Shown here one piece after another: positions 35,669-44,177 of a stretch of DNA of 64,000 nt (its first letter is position 1; every line of letters starts with the position of its first letter). The notes under the pieces are model-generated. The model was not told the origin of the DNA, did not search any database, and saw only the letters and a program-made list of their open reading frames with translations. The position numbers and the translations under genes were made by a program. Origin of the DNA: JAAYAY01 sp964563135 (GTDB taxonomy: Bacteria > Planctomycetota > Planctomycetia > Pirellulales > Thermoguttaceae); contig CAZLWV010000010.1 of assembly GCA_964563135.1 (NCBI GenBank), positions 1-64,000 of the forward strand. Reading direction: 5' to 3'.

Positions 35669-38600
35669 CTACCGGGAGGTGATGCCCAGGCGTTCTTCTT
35701 CCTCTTCCTGGATGATGATACGCGGTGTGACCATCATCATCAGGCTTTGGGTTTCGCGGCCGATCCCCACGTTCTTGAACAGGCGGCTCACGTAGGGCAG
35801 CTTGTTGAGCATGGGCACGCCGAACTCGTTGCGTCCCTCGCTCAATCGCTTGATGCCGCCGAGGAGGACCGTGCCGCCGTCGGGCACGCTGACCGTCGTC
35901 ATTACCGACACATAGGAGTAAGTGGGCAACTGGACCGTGGTGCCGGACGAAGTCCTCGAGCTGGACGAGGCTTTCTTGGTGTTGTCGTTGGGCTCGTCCT
36001 GCACGCCGTCAGCTTCCGAGCTTTCCGTGGTCGTCGTCGAGCCGGTGAACTGGAAGGTGTTGACATCGCCAATCTTGCTGAAGACGGGCACGACCGTGAG
36101 GCGAACGAACCTTCGATCCTCCGTAACAACCGCCTGGACCGTCATGAAGGTTCCTTCGTTGAGCACGACGATCACAGGTTGTTGTGCCGCCGCAAAGTCG
36201 CCGACGACCGGCACCACGCTGATCACGAAGGGGCTCTGCGAGGTGTCGGAGATCATCGCCATCTGGCCGTTGAAGAGCGTGACCTTCGGAGCCTGCATGA
36301 TGTTGCTGCACCGGTCGCCCTGAGCGGCATTGATGAAGAAGAAGGCCTCGATCTCGCTCAGAATGGCAAATCCCATTTGGGCACCGGCCGTGGCATCGAA
36401 ACCGCCGAACTGGGGAACTGCCAATTGGAAGCTGCCCTGCTGGAACGGCACGTCGAGATCCGCCGAGAACACACCCGGCTGCGACATACCGACCGTCACA
36501 CTCTTGCCGTGGTCTGTATCGAGCGTGTTACGGGTCGGCTCCGTGAGGTCGTCGTCATCATCGTCGTCGTCATCGTCGCCGGTGTCGATCACCCGGCCGA
36601 AGATCTGGAACGGAGCGTCGATATCGTCGTCGAGGTCGAAGTCGAAGTCGACACCGATGCGCTCGAAGAAGTTGTCGTTGAGGGTGATGAAACGAACCTC
36701 GATGGTAACCTGGAGATCCTGCATGCGGCGGAGCTGCTCGAGGAGGTCCACGATCTCTTCATGGACTTCTTCCGTCTGTCGGATGACAAGGCTCAAGTTG
36801 GTTTCGAAAGGTTCGACCGAGCCGGGGCCACCCACGTCTTCCCACGATTCCGGCTGTACGGTCGCGGTGATCAGGCTGATGAGGCTGTCGAAGTCGGCCA
36901 TGGAGCCGCCCCCCGCCCCGCCAGGACCGAAGCCCAGCGGCATGGTCGACGCCGTGCCGCCGCCGGTGGCCGTTCCGCCATCGCCTGTCATCTGGGCCAT
37001 GATGTTCGGGTCGATTCCGGCACTGGCCCGGGCGCCTGTCGCGTTGGCCATCACGGCCAGCGGAGCCCCCATGACACCGCCGCCAAAGCCGCCACCGCCG
37101 GTGAAGTTGACCCGCCGCATGGCGTCGTTGTAGGCGCCGGCCAGACCCTGGTTGCTGCTGGGGGTGAAATTCGGAATCGGCACGACCAGGTCGGCCACGT
37201 TGTAGCTGACGATGTACACGTCACCACTTCGCATCTGCTCGCTGGTGATCTTCAGAACCTCGTCTTCGATCACGTAGTCCAGGTGGAGCGGTTCGAGGAT
37301 CAGCTTGAGGGCACTCTTGAGTGTGACTTCCTTCGAGAGGGTAATGTTCACCGGCGTGTCAGTCGTGACCGCCTCCTGCTGCAATCCCTGGGGATCGAGG
37401 TAGACGTTCACCTCGGCCAGCTTCTGCAGGTACTCGATCACGGCCGAGAGCGGTTCCCCGTTGAACTCCAGGAGCACGGGCGTCTGCAGCCGGCGTTCGA
37501 TCTCCAGCTCGCCCTCACTGCGCTGCCGCCCGCCGCGTTCCGCACCTTTGCGGTTGGCAACGTAGTTCTTCCAGTAGTCAACATCGAACTGCTGGGGTTC
37601 CAGGTCGTTGAACGGGGTCGACGACTTATCGACACTGGCAAGTGCCGTGTAGAACCCCTCTTCCTTGGCCTCCCGGATGTCCTGATTGATCGCATGTCGG
37701 CGAATCATCCGCGAGGTCATCGCCAATTGCTCGGCGATCATCTCGTCGGGGGCAATTTCCTTGGCCCGCTTGGCGAGTACCTCGGCCTCCTCGAAACGCT
37801 GCTCTTCAATGAGCATGTTGTAGCGATCAACCAACTCCTTGAGTTTCTGCTGCCGATCGAGCGTCATCTTCTGCTCCTGCTCGATCTGGTCGAGAACGGC
37901 GCGGTTGCGCTGATCGAGTTCGATCCTTGGCTTGTTCTCTTCCACGTAATTGGCTGTGTCCACCAGGGCCCGGTCGATCTGCCGCAGGAGACGGTCGCGG
38001 GAGGCCGGTTCGAGTCCGGCAGCTTCCACGCGGGCCTTCGTCTCTTGGAGCAGCTTGACCGCTGCATTCGGATCTGTCTGCCGGAGGCGTTCGGCTTCCC
38101 GCGTCTGTTGGGCAATGTCGACGCTCACCTGCCGGGCGAGGAGTGCTGCCTTGGCTGCGGCGTCGTCGATGATCGATGGCTGGCCGGCAGGGGCCGGCGT
38201 GGCCGGCCGGGTGATCGCCAGCAACTGGAGCATGTCCTGAAGCTTCTGCTGGGTGTAGGGATCGAGGTCCTGGGAATAGGCCGCCGCCTGCTGGAAGAAA
38301 CTCCGGGCTCCCTGGGTATCGTGGGCCCGCAGCGCGGCTTCGCCCTGCTGGAACAATTGGAGCCCCATGCTCTGGGAGGCTCCGCCTGGCGCCGGCTGAA
38401 CGGGCGCCGGCGGCGCGGCCAGCGTCGGGGTGGGCCCGGCCGGCTGCGTTCCCTGGACGAGCATGTTACGGGTCGGATCGTTGCTGGGGTTGTAGAGCGC
38501 CTGATTGGCTCCCGTCGAGGGATAGGGCCCGGTCGCCGGAGCCACGTGACTGGCCGCCTGCACCGGTCCGACCAGTCCCTGGGCCTGGCTGGCACGTTGC

Positions 38601-39424
38601 ACGGCGATCTTCTCGAGCAGCTTCTGAGGATTGGCCTCGTACATATTGAAGGGCACGTTCATGCGTGCGGCTTCGGTGGCCAGACGTTCCGCTTCACCGT
38701 ACTCGTGCCAGTAACCGAGCAAGCCTTCCGCCTGGTCGAGAAGGGACTTGGCGAGCATTCTCCGAATACCGTCGGTGGAGCCTCGCTGGGCCTTCTGGGT
38801 CATGATGTCCCTGTAAGTCCCAACCAGCAGCTCCACGCGCGCCGGGCTATCGTCGCTGGAACCGTAGCGAACGTTCAACCGCTTCGCCTGCTCCAGAGTC
38901 TGGCTGGCCTGGTTGACATCTCCCACCGCCAGATGGCGTCTGGCCATCAAGAGCAATTGAGCGCTCTGGGTACGAGCCCCGATGGGGGAGGCATCGCCGA
39001 CGGCCGGCAACGGCTGGAGTCCTTCGGCAGGCGGCATTCCCTGGAAGGGATCAGCCGGAACGGCCTCTCTTCGTGCGCCCAGACCCAGCAACCCCGCCTG
39101 GGGAGCCTGCCCGGCCTGAGCCTTCCGCTGCAGCTCCGCACGAGCCTTGCCTGGCGTGTAGGCCGTGGGCAACATGCCGTAGTTGACGCCCAGGGCTTCG
39201 GCCTGCGAGATCAACGAGTCGGCTGCCGCGAAGTTGTTCTCCTGGATCGCCTGGTGTGCCCGGGCCAGGAGGTCGTCGCTCTGACGACGAACATCCAATC
39301 CGTTGCCTGGATAGGCCGCCGAGTTTCCGCCGACGGGCGGTTGTCCAGCTTGGACGGCGGCCAGGGTTATCCCCAGCAGTAGTGCGATCGGGCCGGTAAG
39401 GGTTCTTGCGGTCGGTTTCAACAC
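35669..39424 (-). CDS. Type II secretion / type IV pilus-like secretin, giant form
   Basis: 1251 residues, about twice a usual GspD/PilQ. A signal peptide covers residues 1-26 (LLLGITLAAVQAG). Residues about 45-380 are TPR-like helical repeats (NFAAADSLISQAEALGVNYG, HLAVGDVNQASQTLEQAKRL). A coiled-coil Glu/Arg-rich stretch follows at about 400-570. N-domains occur at about 610-720 (VNVYLDPQGLQQEAV, PVNITLSKEVTLKSALKLIL). The C-terminal secretin domain (about 890-1240) contains the signature VPDGGTVLLGGIKR near residue 1178. A run of ten Asp near residue 950 interrupts the C-terminal half. It would form the outer-membrane pore of the system encoded upstream. The start is GTG at 39424 (AAAGGAG four bases before); TTG at 39421 is an alternative. 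Confidence 0.88.
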   Translation of the reverse strand: MLKPTARTLTGPIALLLGITLAAVQAGQPPVGGNSAAYPGNGLDVRRQSDDLLARAHQAIQENNFAAADSLISQAEALGVNYGMLPTAYTPGKARAELQRKAQAGQAPQAGLLGLGARREAVPADPFQGMPPAEGLQPLPAVGDASPIGARTQSAQLLLMARRHLAVGDVNQASQTLEQAKRLNVRYGSSDDSPARVELLVGTYRDIMTQKAQRGSTDGIRRMLAKSLLDQAEGLLGYWHEYGEAERLATEAARMNVPFNMYEANPQKLLEKIAVQRASQAQGLVGPVQAASHVAPATGPYPSTGANQALYNPSNDPTRNMLVQGTQPAGPTPTLAAPPAPVQPAPGGASQSMGLQLFQQGEAALRAHDTQGARSFFQQAAAYSQDLDPYTQQKLQDMLQLLAITRPATPAPAGQPSIIDDAAAKAALLARQVSVDIAQQTREAERLRQTDPNAAVKLLQETKARVEAAGLEPASRDRLLRQIDRALVDTANYVEENKPRIELDQRNRAVLDQIEQEQKMTLDRQQKLKELVDRYNMLIEEQRFEEAEVLAKRAKEIAPDEMIAEQLAMTSRMIRRHAINQDIREAKEEGFYTALASVDKSSTPFNDLEPQQFDVDYWKNYVANRKGAERGGRQRSEGELEIERRLQTPVLLEFNGEPLSAVIEYLQKLAEVNVYLDPQGLQQEAVTTDTPVNITLSKEVTLKSALKLILEPLHLDYVIEDEVLKITSEQMRSGDVYIVSYNVADLVVPIPNFTPSSNQGLAGAYNDAMRRVNFTGGGGFGGGVMGAPLAVMANATGARASAGIDPNIMAQMTGDGGTATGGGTASTMPLGFGPGGAGGGSMADFDSLISLITATVQPESWEDVGGPGSVEPFETNLSLVIRQTEEVHEEIVDLLEQLRRMQDLQVTIEVRFITLNDNFFERIGVDFDFDLDDDIDAPFQIFGRVIDTGDDDDDDDDDDLTEPTRNTLDTDHGKSVTVGMSQPGVFSADLDVPFQQGSFQLAVPQFGGFDATAGAQMGFAILSEIEAFFFINAAQGDRCSNIMQAPKVTLFNGQMAMISDTSQSPFVISVVPVVGDFAAAQQPVIVVLNEGTFMTVQAVVTEDRRFVRLTVVPVFSKIGDVNTFQFTGSTTTTESSEADGVQDEPNDNTKKASSSSRTSSGTTVQLPTYSYVSVMTTVSVPDGGTVLLGGIKRLSEGRNEFGVPMLNKLPYVSRLFKNVGIGRETQSLMMMVTPRIIIQEEEEERLGITSR

Positions 39425-39653
39425 GATTCTCCTTTCGAGACTCGCAGAATGCCGTTGCGGTTGCGGACGAGCTGTATGTCAACGCTTCCAGGTCCGGCTA
39501 CGTCACTGGGTGGTATCCCGCGAGACGACCCGCATCATCTCGCGTCTTACCAGACCCGACGCGCACCGCAGGGTGAAACACACCCTCGGCGCAAATTGCC
39601 GCACAGAGGAAGCCCGCCAAGTGTCTTCCTGGTTTACGGTAGAAGAGAGGCGT

Positions 39654-39682
39654 TAAATACTGCTCCGCGAGAAACCGGTCAA
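39654..39682 (-). promoter_or_regulatory. Candidate promoter upstream of the secretin gene
   Basis: On the minus strand TTGACC (39677-39682) is followed after 17 bases by TATTTA (39654-39659). It lies about 230 bases upstream of the secretin start, inside the 650-base gap 39425-40074, in which no gene is recognised. It may let the secretin be expressed separately from the upstream genes. Confidence 0.3.
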
Positions 39683-40074
39683 GGGCATTTCTGGGAGATT
39701 TGAGCCTCATCACCGGATTTTCTGCGCCGTTGCCGCCTGGCCGGAGGGAGGAGGACGGCCGACGCGGGGCCTCTTGGCGGGCATGGTCCGGCCGACGCCA
39801 GAGACAGGGCAAAATAGAGAAACCTGCCGACCGACACGGCCGCGCTGCCGATTCCACGAGAGCTGCCCCTGGGGCGGGCACACAGCGGCCCGGCTCGTTT
39901 TGGCAGCAGACAGCAGCGGGCAAGAAAAGGACTCGGGAGACCGTGGATGCACCTGCGTGCTTCGACGGCCTCCCGGTTGAAGTCAAACCGCAGAGCGCCC
40001 CTGGACAGGAATCGGGACGGATCGAGGGACGGCTGCCGGGGCGATCGGAGACTCCCTCATTCCTTCACCGGGTC

Positions 40075-42047
40075 TCAATACGGCATCATCTGCTCCATCA
40101 TCATCTCCGAAGATCCCTCGGAGCCCATGGGCATCTCCACCTCTTTCTTCTTGACTTCGGGCGGGAAGAATTTGACCCATTCTTCCTGATCCGTCAGTTC
40201 GTCGTCGAGAACGAGATTGCCCGCGGGATCCATGAGCAGAATCCGGCCGGGCGCCTTGAGGTTGCGATCCGTGCCCGGCAGCAAATCTCCGCCGTCGAAG
40301 TCGAGCACGAGCATCTCCGTCACGTAGCTGACCTTCTTCGGCGGCTCTTCCTTCTCGGGCTTCTTGGCGCGAGGATCCATGGAGCCGCTCCCTACGGGAC
40401 CGTACATGCTGTACGGATCGTCAACCGATACCGCCAGCTCGGAGCTTCCCATCCCGAAGGGGCTTGCCTGCGGCTTCTCCTTTTTGACATCCCTGTCGAA
40501 GAAGTTCATCAGCATGCCCCGGCGGATCGGAGCGAACTTCTCCGCCACCTCTTCGCCGTCCTCCGCGTTGAAAAAGACGGTGCCCAGATCAGCACCCGGC
40601 TCGGCGTTGACGTTGGCGGGCACGCTGACCGGTCCGACAAGCACTCGGCTGTCGAACGGAACACTGACGATCTTGGTTTCGACGCTCCAGGGTGTCTCGA
40701 TGAACATGGGCTCGGCGAGCTTCTCGTCCTCAAGATGCTGAACGGGCAGCCCTCGGTTGGGATTCGCCAATCGGAGCCGGACTCGATACTGATAGTATCG
40801 CCCTGGCTGAACACTGAAATCAAAGAAGCGGAAAAGCTGGTATTCGGGAATATCGCGGCGCGGGCCGGTCATTCCATAGCCGCCCGAGCCCATCATGGCC
40901 ATTTCCATGCCCATCCCCGATCCCATCTCGGCTCCCACGCTGCCCATTCCTAAGCCGCTGCCGTAATCCTGCATGTACTCGGCCCCGCTGCCCATCATAT
41001 CACTGCTGCCGCTGCCCATCATATCACCGCTACCGCCCATGGACCCCATGGGACCGCCCATTCCACGGCTGCGAAGCTTCGCCTTGGCCTTGGCCAGGGC
41101 CTCGGGATCCTTTGCCAGGGTGTCCCAATCGGGCTCCTCCTCTTCCACCTTGCGCTCCATCTGGTAGAAGAGCGGAATCTCAGGTTCATGAGCAATCTCG
41201 GCGCCGAAGTTCTTGCTGACCAGTGGCGGCAACGGATAGGCCATAGGAAACACGCCGTTGGAGCGGTGGATGAACTTGCCGTAGACGATCTCCGGACGGC
41301 TGCCGGCCCAACTGGCGGTGCGAGTGAAGAACTCCTTGGCCACATTCAGACTCTGCCAATCGTCTTCATCCGGTTCGACTCCCGGAACGACCTCCGCTCG
41401 TTGGACATCATAGTCGTTGTAAGCGGGCACATCGCGACGAGGATCCTTGATCTCCGCGTTGCGGAAGGCATCCCCGTACTCGATCCACTGCTTCTTGTAA
41501 GGAAGCAGGCCCGTGACCACCACCCAGCGGCGTCCCTCGACCTTTCCGCCCCCCATGCCACCGGACCCGCTGCCAGATTCTCCCATGGTGGTCATCGCCG
41601 CGCTCGCTGCACCGGTGTCGCTCATCCCATCCGCTCCGACGGTAGGTTTTAGAGCAATTCCCCCAAAGCCGGTAGACCCCCGAGTTCCTCGACCGGAAAG
41701 GCCTCCGGCTGGCCCCGAAGGATCGCGCCGGGAAAGAGTCGGTGCATCCACGTTTTGCCGATCCCGTAAGGCCAGGAAGGAACCGGTGTCCTGATCTTGT
41801 CGGCGATATCTTCCCAGGGGGGCACGTTCGGATCAGGGCCTTTCTTCGGCGCACGGATCGCCTTGTCCGCGTCGACGGAGGTGGTCTTGAGCTGGTCGGG
41901 TTTGAGGTCGAAATCGTTGCCGAGTTTCGACGATTTCCAGACCAGAAGGAAGAAAAACAGCACGGCGAGCGCCACCACGGCTTTCTCCACGTGCCCGACG
42001 ATCAACCCTTTGATCCGGCCGCTGCCAAGACTGATCTTTGCTTTCAT
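40075..42047 (-). CDS. Third inner-membrane protein of the secretin cluster, frameshifted
   Basis: The N-terminal part (42047 to about 41682) encodes MKAKISLGSGRIKGLIVGHVE and a membrane helix (VVALAVLFFFLLVW), then a soluble stretch ending PFPVEEL-like. The rest (about 41681 to 40075, another frame) has RRWVVVTGLLPYKKQWIEYGDAF, a Met/Gly/Ser-rich insert near 40870-41060, QYRVRLRLANPNRGLP and an acidic, Met-rich tail. The frames join if one G is added to the G5 run at 41677-41681 (minus strand), giving VEELGGSTGFGGIAL and one ~657-residue protein. The downstream part has no credible start of its own. Its position in the operon corresponds to PilP or GspC/L-like partners, but no specific homology is visible. 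Confidence 0.7.
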
Positions 42048-42113
42048 GGTTCCAGTTCCTGTACTTGCTCCGAGCAAACGAGGTCAAGCTCCTCAACCAG
42101 CGGAATGTTCGTC

Positions 42114-44114
42114 TCAGCCGGTTCCAGGTGCGGGCGAAGGTGCAGGTGCGGGAGAGGGCACCGGGCCAGGCGTTGGTGCGGACCCTGGCGCCGCCCCCGG
42201 AGCAGGTCCCGGACCGGGAGTTGCGCCTGCCGCAGGCGCCGGCGAGGTCCCCGCTGCAGGGGTGCTGCCGGACGCGGCTCCGGTCCCCGGCACTGGAGGG
42301 GCGACGGAGACCCTCTGCATGGTCGGCGCGTCGGCGGGAGGAGCCGCAGCAACCGACCCTTCCGATGATTCGTCGGTGGCAGACCCCGTTCCGAGTTTGG
42401 CCATATCGGGAGGATTGAAAATACGAATGACGCCAATGATCTCGATCGGCACATCCTGGGTGGCACTATCGGTGATCGAGGCAGCCGTCGCTCCGGGCAT
42501 CCCCATGCCGCTGCCAAAGCCGCCCGACCCCGCCATTTCGCCGCCAAAGCCCATGCCGCTTCCTTCGGCGCCGCTCACGGCGCCCGTCATGCCGCTGCCT
42601 ATCATGCTACCACCCATCTCACTGCCGCCCATCATGCTTTCGCCACCCATCATGCCGCCACTGCCCATCATGCCGCCACTACCCATCATGCCGCCGCTAC
42701 CCATCATGCCGCCACCCATGCCGCTGCTATAACCACCTATTGCCCCGGCGGAGAACGCCATCTTCCCCGAGGCCTGGATGCTCACCTGTTTCACGTCGAC
42801 GGGCATTTCGCAATTGGCCAGATTGACCAGGAAATTGGGCAACTTCTGCTGGTCCATGGTCACGATGATGTGGACAGGCATCACTTTGAACTCCGCATAG
42901 GGGTTCGAGTCAGCCGCTTGCGGCTCGCCGGTCAGGTCCACATAGCGTCCGGTGAGAAGTCTCTTCTTGACCATTTCCGGATCGCGGCTGGTTGGCCCCG
43001 AGCCCATCATATCGCCGCTGCCCATCATGCCGCCTGACTGGGCATCGGCATCAGCACTGTACTCCATGCTGCCGCTGCCCATCATCTCGGCACTGCCGCT
43101 ACCCACCATCTCCATACTGCCCATGTCGCCCATGGGCCTGGCTCCCAGGCCCAGACGCATCTTGGCCGACTTCATGGCGGCGGCAGCCGGCTGCCCGATC
43201 TCCAGCGCCCAGATCTTCTTGATGGCGGCGTTATAGTAATTTGTCGCTTTCACGTCCTCGTTGGTCTTAGCGATGGAACGCAGTAGCGCCTGGTAAACCC
43301 AGAGATCCTCCTGCGCCAGGCGAACCTCAATGGTCAACGGCCGAGTGACCCAATAGACACCGAGTTGTACCCGGTTGTAGTCGGAATCGACCCACTCGAC
43401 GATCCCTTCCATCTCCATGCCCGACATGGCCATTCCAGACATGCTGCCCATCATTCCGTCCATGCCGCTCATACCGCTCATACCGCTCATGCCGCTCATG
43501 CCGCTCATGCCGAACATGTCGCCGCCGCCTTCCGCGCCGGAAGAGACCATCCCTTCGCTGCCCCCCATCGTGTCGCCAAGATACCCTCCCATCTCGGCCC
43601 CGGGCATCCCCATACCCGGCATCATGCCGCGTATGCCCTCAACCTTCTTGGGTTTCCGCCGAACAATGATCGCGTCGATGGCCGGAAAATGGTCTCGGAT
43701 GAAGTTCTGATACTCAATCAAAGCCCAACTCGGGATGTCGGCGTCGCCGATACTGGCGATCGTATTGTTAAATCGTGTGCCGAGGATTTCAGGCCACTTG
43801 TTCCTCTCCTTCTGAACATCGAACATCCTCTGCCATGCCTTGACGGCCTCCACCGTGTTCTTGTTGACCCGTGCATCCCAACGCTTGATTTTGTCTTCGT
43901 TCGGATGCTCCGCGTCTTCGCCACTGGCTTCCGTCTTGATGCCGCTGACGGTCGTGAACTTGGTCTGCAGGTCCGTCTTACGGGCCTCGTAGCGTTTGGC
44001 AAGGGATCCGGCTGCGACGAACCAAACGCCCAACCCGGCCAGCACGATCACACCAACAAGGATCCAGAAGGCGTTCTTCTTCATGACCGCCAGGATAGCT
44101 TTGACTTGGTTCAT
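42114..44114 (-). CDS. PilO-like inner-membrane protein with Met/Gly/Ser repeats
   Basis: 666 residues. One membrane helix near the N-terminus (FWILVGVIVLAGLGVWFVAA, about 17-36) is followed by a coiled-coil stretch. The segment VMPVHIIVTMDQQKLPNFLVNLANCEMPV resembles the ferredoxin-like core of PilO. Three low-complexity inserts break the fold: five SGM units (43461-43505), a GSGSxEMM region (about 42960-43120) and GSGGMM units (42646-42717). The C-terminal ~90 residues are Pro/Ala/Gly-rich. In type IV pilus systems PilO pairs with PilN to form the inner-membrane alignment ring. The start at 44114 has GGAG seven bases upstream. It is 63 bp downstream of the PilM-PilN gene. Confidence 0.7.
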   Translation of the reverse strand: MNQVKAILAVMKKNAFWILVGVIVLAGLGVWFVAAGSLAKRYEARKTDLQTKFTTVSGIKTEASGEDAEHPNEDKIKRWDARVNKNTVEAVKAWQRMFDVQKERNKWPEILGTRFNNTIASIGDADIPSWALIEYQNFIRDHFPAIDAIIVRRKPKKVEGIRGMMPGMGMPGAEMGGYLGDTMGGSEGMVSSGAEGGGDMFGMSGMSGMSGMSGMSGMDGMMGSMSGMAMSGMEMEGIVEWVDSDYNRVQLGVYWVTRPLTIEVRLAQEDLWVYQALLRSIAKTNEDVKATNYYNAAIKKIWALEIGQPAAAAMKSAKMRLGLGARPMGDMGSMEMVGSGSAEMMGSGSMEYSADADAQSGGMMGSGDMMGSGPTSRDPEMVKKRLLTGRYVDLTGEPQAADSNPYAEFKVMPVHIIVTMDQQKLPNFLVNLANCEMPVDVKQVSIQASGKMAFSAGAIGGYSSGMGGGMMGSGGMMGSGGMMGSGGMMGGESMMGGSEMGGSMIGSGMTGAVSGAEGSGMGFGGEMAGSGGFGSGMGMPGATAASITDSATQDVPIEIIGVIRIFNPPDMAKLGTGSATDESSEGSVAAAPPADAPTMQRVSVAPPVPGTGAASGSTPAAGTSPAPAAGATPGPGPAPGAAPGSAPTPGPVPSPAPAPSPAPGTG
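42646..42717 (-). repeat. 18-bp in-frame tandem repeat (Met/Gly/Ser)
   Basis: Four near-identical 18-base units beginning CCCATCATGCCGCC encode GSGGMM repeats on the minus strand inside the PilO-like gene. Units differ at one to three positions, in the last four bases of the unit. Confidence 0.85.
43461..43505 (-). repeat. 9-bp in-frame tandem repeat (SGM)
   Basis: Five copies of the 9-base unit CATGCCGCT (two with one A for G) encode SGM repeats on the minus strand of the PilO-like gene. Copy number could vary by slippage without changing the frame. Confidence 0.85.
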
Positions 44115-44177
44115 TATCCCTCTCCTTGAAGGAGGCAATTCTCGGATTTGCAGTCTCTTCGGCCCATCGCCATCGAT

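Noticed and set aside
35651..39382. 1243-codon plus-strand open frame
   Set aside because: Exact antisense shadow of the secretin gene; no domain motifs, and the secretin signature is on the other strand.
39498..39986. 162-codon minus-strand open frame upstream of the secretin
   Set aside because: No family resemblance, an Arg/Pro/Ala-rich chance composition and no ribosome site; left as intergenic.
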